Positions 42,484 to 54,605 of a stretch of 64,000 nucleotides of DNA are shown in pieces. The stretch comes from Echiichthys vipera (taxonomy: Eukaryota > Chordata > Actinopteri > Perciformes > Trachinidae), in assembly GCA_963691815.1 (NCBI GenBank), contig OY829645.1, forward strand, positions 5,954,401-6,018,400, read 5' to 3'. The position numbers were made by a program, and so were the translations under genes. The notes under the pieces are model-generated. The model was not told the origin of the DNA. It searched no databases and was given only the letters and a program-made list of their open reading frames with translations. Every line of letters starts with the position of its first letter. Position 1 is the stretch's first letter.

Positions 42484-45410
42484 ACTTGTTATAGTGTACT
42501 GTGCTCTTGGTCCGTACTCTGAATTTCTATCTGAATTCTGAGAGTTTCTGTCAAATTTAGTCCTTAAATCTGATAAAGTAATCATTGTAGGAGATTTTAA
42601 TATTCATGTGGACGTTGTTAATAATAGCCTTAGTATTGCGTTTATCTCTCTACTAGATTCGATTGGTTTTAGTCAGAGTGTACATAAACCTACATACTGT
42701 TTTAATCACACCCTCGACCTTGTTTTGGCTTATGGTAAGGAAATCAATGACTTAACAGTTTTTCCACAGAATCCTATTTTATCAGACCATTATTTAATAA
42801 CTTTGAAATTATATTACAGGACTACTCACCTCTGGGCAAAAGTGTCTACACTAGATGTTTATCTGTTAGTGCTGTAACTAAATTTAAGGAAGCGATTCCA
42901 TCTGCATTTACTTTAATACTAACGTATGTCTCTCTGAAATTGATCACCTTGTTGACAGTGTTGCAGGCTCACTACGAACAACACTTGATTCTGTTGCTCC
43001 GTTAAAAAAGAAGATAATGAAACGGAGGAAGTTAGCTCCGTGGTATAACTCACAAACCCGTCAACTTAAACAAATATCTAATAAATTAGAAAGTAAATGG
43101 TGCTCTACTAAATTGGAGGAATCTCACTTAGCTTGGCATGAAAGTCTGAAAACATATAGGAAGGCCCTCCGTAATGCCAGATCAGCCTATTACTCATCTT
43201 TAGTAGAGGAGAATAAGAACAATCCTAGATTTCTTCTCAGCACTGTAGCCAGACTAACAGAGAGCCACAGCTCTATTGAGCCATGTATTCCTATAAACCT
43301 CAGTAGTAACGATTTCATGACCTTTTTCAATGACAAAATTATAACTATTAGAGACAAAATCAACTCACTTGGCACCAATTTTTCTTCAAACCCAGGAACC
43401 TTAGAAACTGTACGACCTGATATATTCTTGGACTGCTTTTCTACTATTTCAGCATCAAAGCCCTCTACTTGTCTCCTAGACTCTATTCCAACTAGGTTAC
43501 TTAAAGAAGTGTTACCTTTAGTTAGCCCTCCTGTATTAGATATGATCAACATGTCTTTATCAGCACTTTATGTACCACAGTCTTTTAAAGTAACTGTAAT
43601 TAAACCTCTTCTTAAAAAGCCCAGTCTTGATCCTCAGGTACTAGCTAACTATAGACCTATATCTAACCTTCCTTTCCTCTCTAAGGTCCTCGAGAAATTA
43701 GTCGCCAATCAGCTGTGTGCCTTTTTACATAATAATGAGTTATTTGAGGACTTCCAGTCAGGATTTAAAGCGAATCATAGCACTGAGACAGCAATGGTGA
43801 AAATGACTAACAACCTTCTAATAGCTTCAGACAAAGGACTTGTCTCTGTGCTTGTTTTGCTGGATCTTAGTGCTGCCTTCGACACTATTGACCATCACAT
43901 CCTGCTACAGAGACAAGAGCATCTGATCGGCATTAAAGGAACCGCACTGAGCTGGTTTAAGTCTTATTTGTCAGATAGATCTCAGTTTCTACATGTTAAT
44001 GACAAATCCTCCATTCACACTAAAGGTAGTCAAGGAGTCCCACAGGGTTCTGTCCTTGGACCGATTCTATTCACCTTATATATGCTTCCCTTAGGAAATA
44101 TTATAAGGAAGCACTCCATAAATTTTCATTGTTATGCTAATGATACACAATTATATTTATCGATCAAACCAGAAGACACTGATTAGTTAGATAAACTTCA
44201 AATGTGCATTAAGGAAATTAAGAGCTGGATGACCTGCAATTTTCTGATGTTAAACTCAGATCAAACTGAATTCATCGTACTTGGCCCCGAAGACCTCTGA
44301 AACTCAATGACTGATGTTGTGTTGTCCTCCAGCACCACAGTAAGCAATATGGGTGTTATTTTTGACCAGGATATGTCCTGCGATTCTCACATAAAATTAA
44401 CAGCAAGGACTGCATATTTTCACCTGCGTAATATTGCGAAAATTAGGAACATTGTGTCTCAGAAAGATGCAGAAAAACTAGTCCATGCATTTCTTACTTC
44501 TAGGCTGGACTACTGCAACTCCTTATTATCATGCTGCTCCAATAAGTCTGTTCAGAGTCTCCAGTTGGTCCAAAATGCTGCAGCTGGTGTACTAACTAAA
44601 ACAAACCGAAGGAACATATTTCTCCTGTTTTAGCTTCTTTGCACTGGCTACCTGTTAAATATAGAAAATAATTTAAAATCCTTCTCGTTACCTACAAAGC
44701 TCTTATTGGTCAGGCTCCGTCGTATCTTAAAGAGCTCATAGTACCGCATTACCCGACTAAATCGCTGCGCTCTGAGAATGCAGGGCTACTTGTCGTTACT
44801 AGAGTCTCCAAAAGTAGAATGGGAGGCACAGCCTTCAGCTACCAAGCTCCTCTCCTGTGGAAGTGTTATTCGGGAGGCAGACACTGTCCCCATATTTAAA
44901 AATAAACTTAAAACTTTCCTTTTTGATAAAGCTTACAGCTAGGGCTTACGAGCCCTCAGCTATGTTGTTATTTTTAAAGCTGAGTTTGTTCTGCTTAATG
45001 ATGCTGCTATAGGCCTAGTCTGCCGGGGGACAATACTTTTCCTGATACTCTGAGCTTTTCTCCTCTCTGTCTGTATCATTCATGTCTCATCAATGCATGT
45101 TACTAATTCAACTTCTTCCCCGGAGTTGTTTGTGCTTTGTCGTCTCGCAGGCCCCGCTGATCGTGGTGGTGCCTGCTGCCGTGGTCCTGCATGACGCTTC
45201 CTGCTGCTATTATCACTGTTACTCATATATACTATCACTAGTTTAATAAACTATGAAAATTTGTAGCCATAAAAACACCATCAGCGGTATGTCTTGCTGT
45301 ATAGTAGCTGCTATTGCCACTACTCATCATTGATCATGTTTGTCACCATAATTACTATCATTTTCATAATCTATCACCCTATTTTATAATACATTGTTCT
45401 ACCATAAGGG

Positions 45411-45720
45411 CCGCAAAGAATGTTGATGTTTTTAAAAAGAGGCTCAGGACCCACCTTTTTAATCAGGTTTTTAACTGACCTGGTAATTATATTTTCTAAT
45501 TCCTTTTATGATTCTTATATTTCTTAATATTTATTATTATTTATAGCTTCTATTTCTTTTATCTTATTTTACTGTTTTGACTGTTTTACTCCCTCAGTTT
45601 TTAGTTTCTATTCTTTTTATTTCATTTTACTGTTTTGACTTTTTTTATTCCCTCAGTTTTTAGCTTTTATAACTTTATTTTACTGTTTATATATATATAT
45701 GTATTTATATTTGTCACAAA
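45411..45720 (+). mobile_element. L2-a 3' remainder
   Basis: GTTTTTAAAAAGAGGCTCAG and ACCCACCTTTTTAATCAGG match L2-d at 62149-62190 and complete the copy that broke off at 24137. A T-rich 3' tail follows; the exact end is unclear. Confidence 0.75.
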
Positions 45721-46320
45721 AAGCAGCAACATTTTTTTAATTTAAATGGATTTGATATATGAATTAATATATTATAAAAAAAATTAAACGGGCTTAGTAC
45801 GGTATATTCAAGAACATTGGAAACCTAACATTGCAAAAATATTCATAATAATATCCTTGGCATAAAATAAACAGTTAAACATAGCGCTTTTTCTCCCATG
45901 TTTTCAAAAACAGAAACAAAAATGCATTGGGATGGAGCGGAGGCTGAAGAGCTCCGGTGGGAGGTGGATTTTTACACGGCTGTACCCTTGTCCATGTTTC
46001 TACTTGGTCGTTTCTAAAGTTCAGACCAAAGATTCGCAACGCGACTGTTTTCAAACGTCGCAGGTGAAAGTTGCAGTGGTTTGAACTGACCCCTCTCGTT
46101 GTGAATCTTGTCAAGTCTCCAGCAGCTGGTTTTAATACGTAACACACGTCATCTGTTTCAACAGCCAACAAGTCTTAGCAATGTCTGCTGGTCAAGTCAC
46201 TTAGAGACTGTCAGCTGGTTGAAAAGGCCATTATGAACGGAGGTTCAACGAGTATGTGAGAGAGAAAGAGAGCGAGAGGGAAAGAGAGAAAAATCAGCTG
46301 TAGCGAGTATCTCACTGTCT
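45721..46320. other. Unrecognised AT-rich and simple-repeat sequence
   Basis: A minus-strand frame at 46171-45875 has no known domain, and its surroundings (GATTCGCAACGCGACTG, TTTTCAAACGTCGCAGG) resemble decayed DNA transposon sequence. An (AGAG)n stretch occurs at 46258-46290. I do not call a gene. Confidence 0.3.
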
Positions 46321-47160
46321 CTGCCCTCATTTATATTTTATAATGCTACAAATTATATTTGTTTTTAAACTCAATGTGCTTTACATAAAAACAAAACATT
46401 TTTTAAAAACAAAAAAACACAGTCAAAATCAGGAGCAAAGAAAATAAATAAATAAAGCAAAATAAAAGAAAATAGATCATGTTTAAAGTTATTAAAAAGA
46501 GCTCTGCTAAAAGCACATGAAAAGAGAAATGTTTTTAACCTGGTTTGAAAGTGCTCACAGTTGGGGTTGATTTCAGATCTGCCTGTAGTTTGTTCCAGTT
46601 GTGTGCAGCCTGGGGTGATGTGATCTGATCTCTTTGTTCTGGCTCAAACTCCAGCTGCAGTGCTCTGAATGAGCTGCAACTGTTTGATCCTTTTTTGGGG
46701 GAGTCCTGTCAGAAGACCGTTACAGCAGTCGAGTCATTAATCAGCTTCTCCTGATCAGTTCGGGACATAAAAACCTTACTTTTTGATATGATCTTAAGTT
46801 GATAAAAGGCTGGTTTGGTGACTGATTTGATATGGCTGTTGAAGGTCAGATCTGAGTATCGGCACGCCAAGGTTTTGGACTTCAGTTTCTAGAGACAATG
46901 ACTCAAGGTGTTTACTGACAGCTACCCTCTTCTCTTCATTGCCAAAAACAATTAAGTTTTTCAGTTTTTTCTTGATTTAACTAAAGGGAATTTTGGTTCA
47001 TCCAATTTTTGACTTGCTCTAAATGGTGACATAATGACTCTATTGGACTGCAGTCATCTGGAGACGGTGTGAGATATGTCTGTGTGTCGTCTGCATTACT
47101 ATGATAGTTGACATTAGAATTCTGCAGAATTTGACCCAAAGGCAGCATATATAGTAAGTT
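46321..47160. repeat. Common teleost interspersed repeat
   Basis: Contains CTGTCAGAAGACCGTTACAG, TGATCAGTTCGGGACATAAA, GATAAAAGGCTGGTTTGG and GGCTGTTGAAGGTCAGATCT, a sequence seen many times in fish introns and 3' UTRs. No protein. Class not established. Confidence 0.5.
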
Positions 47161-47744
47161 GAAGTAAGCTAACGTTATGCAGTGTCTTTAGCTGCATGCT
47201 ACCACCGGTATGTGTGTTATTTTCTTTTTTTATTCAGAGACATGAGCACAAGTAGACGAGGGACAGTCACTGCCAGTCCAAAGGAAAAAGGTTCTACTGC
47301 CTGTAGCGCTGCTTTTATTGCCAACCTTACTAACTGTGACTTTATATTGTGTGTTCTCTCACTTTCCAGTACAGTGGCATGTGGTCTGACGATTTTAAAT
47401 GCCACCGCCAACAATTTACCCACATTTGGAAGGTGATCATTTCAGATCCTGTCGATGGAGGTAACGAAACGCTGAACTCATTATTCGATACGATTCATGA
47501 TACTGGGTTCATGATATAATTTTCCCAAGATTTTTATTTAACAACATGAGATTGAAGACAAATTCTGAATGAAGAAGATGCCTTTATTTAATATCTATAT
47601 TTAGTTATCTTTTCTTTTTTAATTAAATTATTATTAGGCTATTTGTAAGGTAGGGTATAAACTGCAAAAGAGTGCATATTTCCTTTTATTTCTTGAAGTG
47701 AAACTGATGATATTTTTTGTTTAAAATAAAAAAAGCAAAAGGGC
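47161..47744 (+). other. Unassigned sequence with a short exon-like frame
   Basis: A polypyrimidine-AG site (TTTTTTTATTCAG, ending 47236) precedes a frame starting MSTSRRGTVTASPKEKG (47242). Further on, a second readable piece ..MWSDDFKCHRQQFTHIWK.. begins near 47380. I cannot name a family. The AT-rich 47460-47740 part (GATACGATTCATGATACTGGGTT) looks like a repeat. Confidence 0.25.
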
Positions 47745-48004
47745 TGTAAATACAAGCCTTACCCATTACGACAAGCAGACACACACAATAACTATTATGC
47801 CTACCACGGCATGTGAGTACACAGTCCTTCAAAAGGCAAATAAAAAGATTGCTGACCTGAAAGAAGACATCCGTCGCCTCTCCAATGAACTGAAAAAGAA
47901 GGACTCACTCTTGTCCGGTTTCATGGAAGTAGCTTCACAGCAGTCCAAACAAATCAGTTTCATGGAAGCAGCATCTCAGCAGTCCAAACACATCACTTCC
48001 CTCA
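47745..48004 (+). mobile_element. L2-d LINE, 5' part with ORF1 start
   Basis: ORF1 starts at 47797 (MPTTACEYTVLQKANKKIAD) with a heptad-rich coiled coil (DLKEDIRRLSNELKKKDSLL) and a direct repeat SFMEVASQQSKQI/SFMEAASQQSKHI-like (residues about 44-70). It breaks at ..HITSL (48004), where the KDZ-like transposon starts, and resumes in the same frame at 58862 with SLNATIQDTTIKWDP. Target duplication TCCCTCA. The exact LINE 5' end is not determined. Confidence 0.8.
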
Positions 48005-48410
48005 CAACACAGTCTCACTCCCAAAGCGTCAAAACTGAAGATCGGTCACGGCCTTTGGCGTTAGTTACGGACTAAAAAGGTCTCCTTAAACGTACAAACC
48101 CGACGCAGAGGGCTTTCAACTCATTCCAATGTAAGCCCGTCCGCGGCGATATTTGAAGCTTAGAGCTCTCCTTTAACGTCCATATCTGAAGTTTTGGGCT
48201 CTCCTTAAACGTCCATATTTGAAGCTCAGGGCAGTCTTTAAATGTATAAACCCGACGCAGGGGGCTTTTAACTCATTCCAATGTAAGCCCGTCCGCGCCG
48301 ATATTTGAAGCTCTTCGGGGCGCTCTTCGGGGCGCTCATCGGAGCGCTCCTTAAACGTACAAACCCGACGCAGGGGGCTTTCAACTCATTCCAATGTAAG
48401 CAGCCTGTCC
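48005..48410. repeat. Left terminal and subterminal repeats of the KDZ-like element
   Basis: The phrase ACCCGACGCAGGGGGCTTTC followed by AACTCATTCCAATGTAAG occurs at about 48098, 48249 and 48363. GATATTTGAAGCT and TTAAACGTACAAACCCG occur with it. Such repeated subterminal motifs are typical transposase-binding sites. Confidence 0.8.
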
Positions 48411-49153
48411 TCCACCCAAAAACGACCACAAAGGTTGTTTGATCAAGGAGCTTATTACGACCCATAGGCACGTTTCGAGTTTAGCGGTCGTGTACATAAA
48501 TACAATAAACGGTGTGTTGGGTATGTCGGCATCGCCTACCCTTTAACCTTTGGCACCAATCAATCTTCTGTGATGCGCCAGAAGGAGGCGTGGCATTCAC
48601 GTTTCACTGGACGTCGTAGCATTGGTAAGTCTGTTTGTGTACTAATTTATGTGGTCATGTTGTGTTCTGTGCGTGAGCTATCACGGTGATTGTCTGCAAA
48701 TCATGTGTAAGTAAGTTAGTTCAGTTTGACGTTTAAGTTACAACTCAGTTGGGAATGCCACGGAGGTCGTATGTTAACTATCAATAAGGCGCTAAGGTTA
48801 GCGCACATGCTAACACGCTTTTTATTTATGCTATCTTGTATTTATGCTACCTTTGTAGGCACACGTTTTATTTCTCTTTTTATTCTTTTGATTATTTACT
48901 CTACATTTTGCTAATTTTTTATTTTTAGTGGCAATAAGTAACATTTATGGAAGTGCAACTAATCCTGCTTCATTTTTTTTTATAATAAAAAAAACTCTCT
49001 TCATTTACACAAATCCAACGGTTCTTTTAAGAGCCATTTTCTTAATCCTTCTCCCTGTTACACTAATTTAATTTTCTGAGCTTTTGCTTTGTCATTTTGT
49101 CTCTTTGTCTTTACTTTGACTGTAGCCTTTGTTTGGTCTTCTGTTTGTTAGTT

Positions 49154-49156
<3 letters not shown>

Positions 49157-49199
<43 letters not shown>
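49157..49199. repeat. Microsatellite (TC)n
   Basis: About 21 TC units just upstream of the first coding exon of the KDZ-like gene. Confidence 0.95.
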
Positions 49200-49201
<2 letters not shown>

Positions 49202-49205
49202 TAAA

Positions 49206-52092
49206 ATGGCATCTGGTAAAGAAAAGAAAACAAAGGGACTAAAGTTTCCAGAGTTACCTTGAGGAAGAGGGACAAGAATGGGAACATTATAGCTCAACAC
49301 TTTAGGAAGAATCGATCTGGTCAGTAAAATATAATACAGTTCTACTGTTAATCACAAGTTGGTCAGCAGTAATGTTTCTTGCATTATGTTTTGTGTTTAT
49401 AGTTAAACCGTGTGGCGCTAGGAGGCCCCCAGAAGTGGAGGAGTTGCTGACAGATGACATTGCTCAAGATGTCCCAAGTCTTGGTACGCATATGACATCT
49501 GATAGCTTAAATAGCTTAAAGACGACCTTTATGTTTCCATTTAAAAATGTGAAATTTAGGCAACTGACTTAAGTAGTGGCCGTGATTTTTTTATGCACAT
49601 GCAGTAACAAAGCCATTATGGAAATGACTTTTCTGTCTTTAAATACACTGTCCTTTACATCAATTTTTGTGTTTTATTATTTTAGATCAACATCTTCAGA
49701 GACTAAAGTGGAGGAGACACCCACAATGTCAGCATGGACAAGAAAACAGTTAATGTCTGAAAAAGAATTCAGAGCTGCAATGCCAGAGCTCTTGAATTCG
49801 AAATTGGGCGCAGAGACTGTAACTCCACATTGCTGTCAGCAATGTAAAACAGCTGATGCTGGTTGGTGTGAGGTCAGAAAAGGGTAGGCTTGACACGGTA
49901 CCAGATTGTAAAATTTTTCTGAATTTTGATATTTTCTGGGGGGTTTTGTGTGTGTGGACATTTTTTTTACAGGCAGAGCAGAGATGATAACTGTGCTTGC
50001 CATGGGATGGAACAACAGGAAGACAGAGAGTCTGCACAAGACCCTGGCAAAAAGATTTTTCAAAGTAAGAAGTCTTTACTGCAAGTTAACATTTGTCATT
50101 TCATGGTTACTTTCTGTGGGCTTGAATACTGGCATCACAGGTTAAAGGAGTGACAACTTTGTTCAGCTCATGTCCTGTGACTGGTGTGGTATGGAGGCAT
50201 GGCAGAGCCATATGCTGGTTGGCTGCTGGCTTGCTGGATCACTGTGTTTTTGTGCTGCATTGGCTACAAAAAATGAGCAGAACAATGGGCTTATGGTCCA
50301 CTGACTCACTGCTACTGAGTTTAACAGTCCCTTCTCCTCACACCTTCCTCTGAAGAACATTCTCCCAACTAGCTGTGGCGTGTGTTGTCATCATGACAAC
50401 TCACAAAAATCACCATTAAGTGTTTTTGACATCAAATGACTGCAGCAAACAACTCAATGTCCTTTCTATCCAATTAGCATTCTTATATACGTATTGCATT
50501 CTTTCACCATAAAATAGCCTTTGTTATAACAAGGAAATAATTGTTTCATGAGGCACATAGTCTCTTTTGAGGACATACCTTTAAGAATATCGTCATAAAT
50601 TTGTGCTTGAATGTTTTGCATGTTGTCATTTAGGTTTTTCAATCATGATTAGAGATACACTTACTGATATTGTCCCCTTTTTTTAAAATAACATATTTTT
50701 CTGATACTATGAAATACTTTTGGTGTATTAAATTCCACTAGATAGTTGTCCTACATCTTAAGCCCTTGTCACACATGCACTGCAAACCTGAAACTATCTG
50801 AACATTTCCTGGTACAGCTGTGTGTGTACACAAATATCGGATTCAGTCGGACCGGGCATCAAATGGAGTTTACCCTCCCAGCTTAATAGTGCAAAGACTG
50901 GGTAATTCCAGAGTGTGCACATGTGTGAATACAGCTGCACGCTCCCCTTGCCTAAACCAAACTAAGTAGTTACATTAAGTGTGAACACATCTAAGTGTGT
51001 GCTGCATGTGTGAAAGAGAAACTCGGGACTATCTCCGGACCTGATTCTCTGACATTATTCTGGGTTCAAATGTGAAAACATATTTATTCTCTTATCTCCA
51101 ATGCCCTATGTTAACATACCTTTTTACGGATCACACCATGACTTATCCATGTTTTTTTTTTTTTTAAACATTCTAAATGGACTAAACAGAGAGCAGAAAT
51201 CGAAGGAGCTAATCTTGAGAGTCTCAAGCAGGAGCCCAACATCTCTCTGGAGGACACGGAGGAATGGGTGTGTGACGTCCAGCAGTGGGCAGCCACTGGT
51301 ATGTGTTATGGTACATTTCGCTATATGTTTTACAATACTATTTTTTTATGGTCAATTTTGCTTGTTTCTGTTTTTCAAAAGAGACATGTAGCTCATAGTA
51401 GTAGTACTTGGGAGCTGGCCAGGTAAATTCCACTTGATGTCCAGTCTGACTGGATCAAGTATTTGTGTTTTCACATACTGATTGTCTAGATCATTTTATG
51501 TTTGCAGTGTATATGTGAAAGGGGCTCAAGTGTTTTACTTTTGTCCCATCTGTTCTCTTTTCCAAAACAGTGGTGAGTCTTCGCCTGAAGAGGCGACTTT
51601 TTGACCAGGTTATGCTGGTCAGGCCTATGGAAGAGGAAAAAGTTATAATTGTGAAGGAGATGACCCAGCATTGCCAGTACCTGAGAAAGGCCTTGGACAA
51701 AGTATACAGCCTCCTTCGTCACACTCAAGAGAATATCACGAAACATAGTATGGTATGTAGTAGTACAGTCTCAGAGCTGGGCAGACAATCTGCATTTTAA
51801 TGTTCATAAAGAGTTGCCTTATTTTCTATCTGATTATTATTATTTATTTTTTTTACATTTTATTTTAGCACCTCCCAGAGAGCTGAGAGAAAAGGGATAC
51901 AGGGGGCTGCTCTGTTGTCTGCTGCGCAAGCGACACATTCTGCAGCAGAAACTGAGCGCAGTCACCAGCACTTACACCCATTTTGACACTGAACCCTCCT
52001 TTTTCATGTTGGAGGAAGACAATGAGGACGTTGAAGAGGACAGTGACCAGGAGGACAACAGCACTCCAGATATTTCAGAGGAAGAAATGTAA
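49206..52092 (+). pseudogene. KDZ/Zisupton-like transposase gene, spliced, catalytic core lost
   Basis: Seven exons with AG/GT borders: 49206-49319, 49403-49483, 49686-49872, 49973-50064, 51190-51298, 51571-51747, 51869-52092. Exon 1 starts MASGKEKKTKG and needs a frame change to reach VTLRKRDKNGNIIAQHFRKN. Exon 3 ends in a Cys cluster start (PHCCQQCKTADAGWCEVR). Exon 4 reads GRAEMITVLAMGWNNRKTES, a C-terminal KDZ-style block, so the long catalytic exon that should lie between is gone. Exon 5 has SLEDTEEWVCDVQQW, exon 6 a coiled coil, exon 7 an acidic tail (EEDNEDVEEDSDQEDN) before the stop. A possible 5' noncoding exon ends with a donor at 48623. AATAAA at 52772. Confidence 0.6.
50065..51189 (+). 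other. Large intron of the KDZ-like gene
   Basis: No coding signal. AGCCCTTGTCACACATGCAC at 50761 and, beyond the next exon, GTATATGTGAAAGGGGCTC ending near 51526 are inverted matches of each other and may be the ends of one or two MITE copies. Confidence 0.35.
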
Positions 52093-53214
52093 AGCCTTTG
52101 AGGCTGGGATTCAGTTGTGGACATAAGGCCGCAGGCCGTGTGCCTTTTACATATTCACAGCTGTGATGATGTTCAGCACAACATCACTACCTCTCGTGTG
52201 ATATTGCTTTTATACATCCTTTCTACAAAGCACCAGACTGGAACTGGACTGTGGCTAAGCAACACATAACCATTTGTCTGTGCAATAGCTTGATACTTTG
52301 TGTAAGCTGGAAACTAACTGTTGTATAAAGTTTACATAACAGGTGACGAAAGATGTGCTCAGTTTTGGTCAGAGTGCTGTACTTGTTACTCGTGGAAGTT
52401 CAGTAAATGGCTGCATTTATATAGTGCCTAGTGCTGGACAGTGTGACCAATTATTTGTTTAAATATTTTAAAGATTCTGTAAGTTTTACAGTATATCACA
52501 GTGGGATGGGTTTTATTTTGCATGAGAGTGGCATATTCTAATGTGAGTACATAGAATATAAAAACATAGCGTTTTGAAATGTAACATTATTCGTGTCACA
52601 AATTGTTGTGCCATGGTGTTCTGGTTCATCCAGTATACCGGTGGCTCATTCAAACATTACTGTTATTACAAACGAGGTATTTTCATACATCTAACATGTC
52701 TGGAGATAATCTTTAAAAATATTGTATTTTGTATGTAATAACAATGTAGACATGAAGAATTAAGCCTCACAAATAAATGTCTAATCTACAGCTTTGTCTA
52801 GTGAATGTTTATGATATATTATTTATGAGTTATAACAAAGCGAACAAATAGTTGGAATGCACAGATGCATCGTTTTCTATTGTTGCTATGGTGGTTGCCA
52901 CGCACGCTGCGGAAGCCGGAAGTGGCTATAGAGACGGAGCCAGTCCGCTGCATGCAAACCCTAATTTACTTAAAACTAATAAATATTGTTCAAACACCTA
53001 GCATCTGAACTGTTTCTTAACATAAAGACCATATATATGAAGAGAAAACGGGAGTTAGGCTATATTCAATATTTAAAGTATACGGCACATTATTTACTAC
53101 CCTTTTTGCAAACCAGAAAACTGCATACCTATTTCAAGAATACATCTTTATTTTTTGTTGACATAGATCATCTTTATGTAATCTAAATACTAATCCAGCT
53201 GTTCTTGATATATG

Positions 53215-53249
<35 letters not shown>

Positions 53250-54025
53250 TTTTGTGAACCCATTTATGTACAAACCGGAAGAACTACAGAAAACTACAAC
53301 TATGGCAGATAGCAGAACTTAGCGTTATTGCGCGGCTCATTGGAGTTGTAGTTCTTTAATTAAGGTTGTATTTTTCATAGAATTGGAAGTTGTAAATGTT
53401 GAAGTGAGAATACATTGAGGTGTTTAAGGGCATAGTTAACACATTGATGTAATCAGATTTTTAAAATCAAATTATTTCATAGGTGAAAATTAATTTGACC
53501 CATAATTGACAAAACCCGAAATTGTTGATTGTACTCATGTTATGGGGGGGTCAAGAGCTCTCTATAACAGTTGGTCCCATTTCTGTATTTCTTTTTATTG
53601 CAGAATTATAAGCCCTCAAACAGGCCCTGAGGTCAAGGTTCAAAGTTCATTATTTCAAAACCGGAGCTATGTAGAATAATAATACTAACATATTATTACT
53701 CCCCAGGTCGAGACCTTTCCAATGATGTATTTGGTTTAGCTCTACAGCAAAGTTTGAATTTTTTCATGTCATGGACTCAGGTCATCCAAACCCTACATCC
53801 AGACAGCACTTTGAAGGCTCTACACATACAAGTTTGTTTGTTTGTTTGTTTGTTGACTGACATGAGTCACCTTCATATATCACAATATTCACTGTGTATA
53901 TGTTATTATTAGCCAATGCAAGCATTAAGAATGATGTTTTATGTATGACGCACAAATGCCGCACACGCGCGCACGCACGCACACACACACAGACTCACTC
54001 AATCACTCACTCACTCACTCACTCA

Positions 54026-54027
<2 letters not shown>

Positions 54028-54097
<70 letters not shown>
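54028..54097. repeat. Microsatellite (CA)n
   Basis: A long uninterrupted AC run preceded by (ACTC)n from 53994. His/Thr-rich frames through it are artefacts. Confidence 0.97.
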
Positions 54098-54099
<2 letters not shown>

Positions 54100-54605
54100 G
54101 CTTTATTTGATGATGTAAATTAAATATCCTCAGCAACATATTATTACATATATAGATTATATGATTTTCAAACCCGTGACAAGCTTCAGCTGCTTGATAA
54201 CGAGCACATCATTAGAATCAGGTGTGTTGGACCAGGGAGAAACTTAAACATGCAGGACAGTGGCCCTCCAGGACTGAAATTTGGGGAAGTTAACAAGGAC
54301 CAAGGCTGTTGCCTAGCACGGGAATTACATTCAAATGTCTATAGCCTGTTATCTATTATTTAGTATTTACCTTTTATTTATTTATTGGTCTTTTTCCTTT
54401 TAATATGACAATATGATAATAAAAACCCATTCTGATTCGGTTGGGTTCAATATTAATTGAGGAAGACACATACGAAATACGATTTTATTTTAAATATAAT
54501 AATCAGCCATATATTCTTAAAAATATAATATTAAATTATATTAATGAGCCACTTCATATTTTACAATCACTGGCTATAAAATGTCTCATCAACAGAGCTA
54601 GGGAC

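Larger units (their letters stand above)
39671..44640 (+). pseudogene. L2-c ORF2 (endonuclease-reverse transcriptase), interrupted by ERV-D
   Basis: Endonuclease before ERV-D: LISDNHIDLLCLTETWLCPE (catalytic Glu) and RGGGVAAIYDSG. After it: VIIVGDFNIHVD (Asp, Asn; 42580-42615) and PILSDHYLITL (Asp-His). RT: ANYRPISNLPFLSKVLEKLV, FQSGFKANHSTETA, LVLLDLSAAFDTIDHH (first Asp) and CYANDTQLYL near 44132, where the second-Asp box YADD has become YAND. C-terminal domain 44190-44633. Stops at 42557, 42878, 44186, 44299 and elsewhere. APE-type nicking and target-primed reverse transcription is the family mechanism. Confidence 0.85.
38690..45377 (+). mobile_element. L2-c: L2/Maui-type LINE split by ERV-D
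   Basis: The 5' region starts near GCCACCTCTGCTCCGG (exact start uncertain). ORF1 begins at 39076, endonuclease at about 39680, ERV-D interrupts at 39945/42484, endonuclease resumes at 42488, RT follows to about 44640, and a long 3' untranslated region reaches about 45377. Its end abuts the 29-bp 3' LTR remnant of ERV-B. 38623-38690 is unassigned. Confidence 0.8.
24138..45406 (+). mobile_element. ERV-B: retrovirus-like element forming the outer shell of a 21-kb nested block
   Basis: The 5' LTR (24138-24541) and the last 29 bp of the 3' LTR (45378-45406, CCTATTTTATAATACATTGT then TCTACCATA) are flanked by the 4-bp duplication AGGG (24134-24137 and 45407-45410) inside L2-a. Internal ERV-B sequence runs to about 27730: primer site, gag, protease and integrase. 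RT and RNase H are deleted. From 27780 the place of env and most of the 3' LTR is taken by L2-b, ERV-C and L2-c. LTRs end in ATA rather than the usual CA. Confidence 0.85.

Noticed and set aside
47797..48075. 92-codon coiled-coil frame considered as a small host gene
   Set aside because: Its first 69 codons are LINE ORF1 continuing at 58862; the last residues are read-through into the KDZ-like inverted repeat.
48240..48410. Evenly repeated 38-bp units considered as a CRISPR-like array
   Set aside because: Only three copies, spacers of unequal and related sequence, in eukaryotic DNA and exactly at a transposon end; they are subterminal transposon repeats.
52840..52960. GC-rich spot with GCCGGAAGTGG considered as a host promoter
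   Set aside because: It lies inside the KDZ-like element after its polyadenylation signal, with no downstream gene; a lone ETS-like motif is not enough.
53894..54123. His/Thr-rich frames
   Set aside because: They are translations of the (CA)n and (ACTC)n microsatellite.
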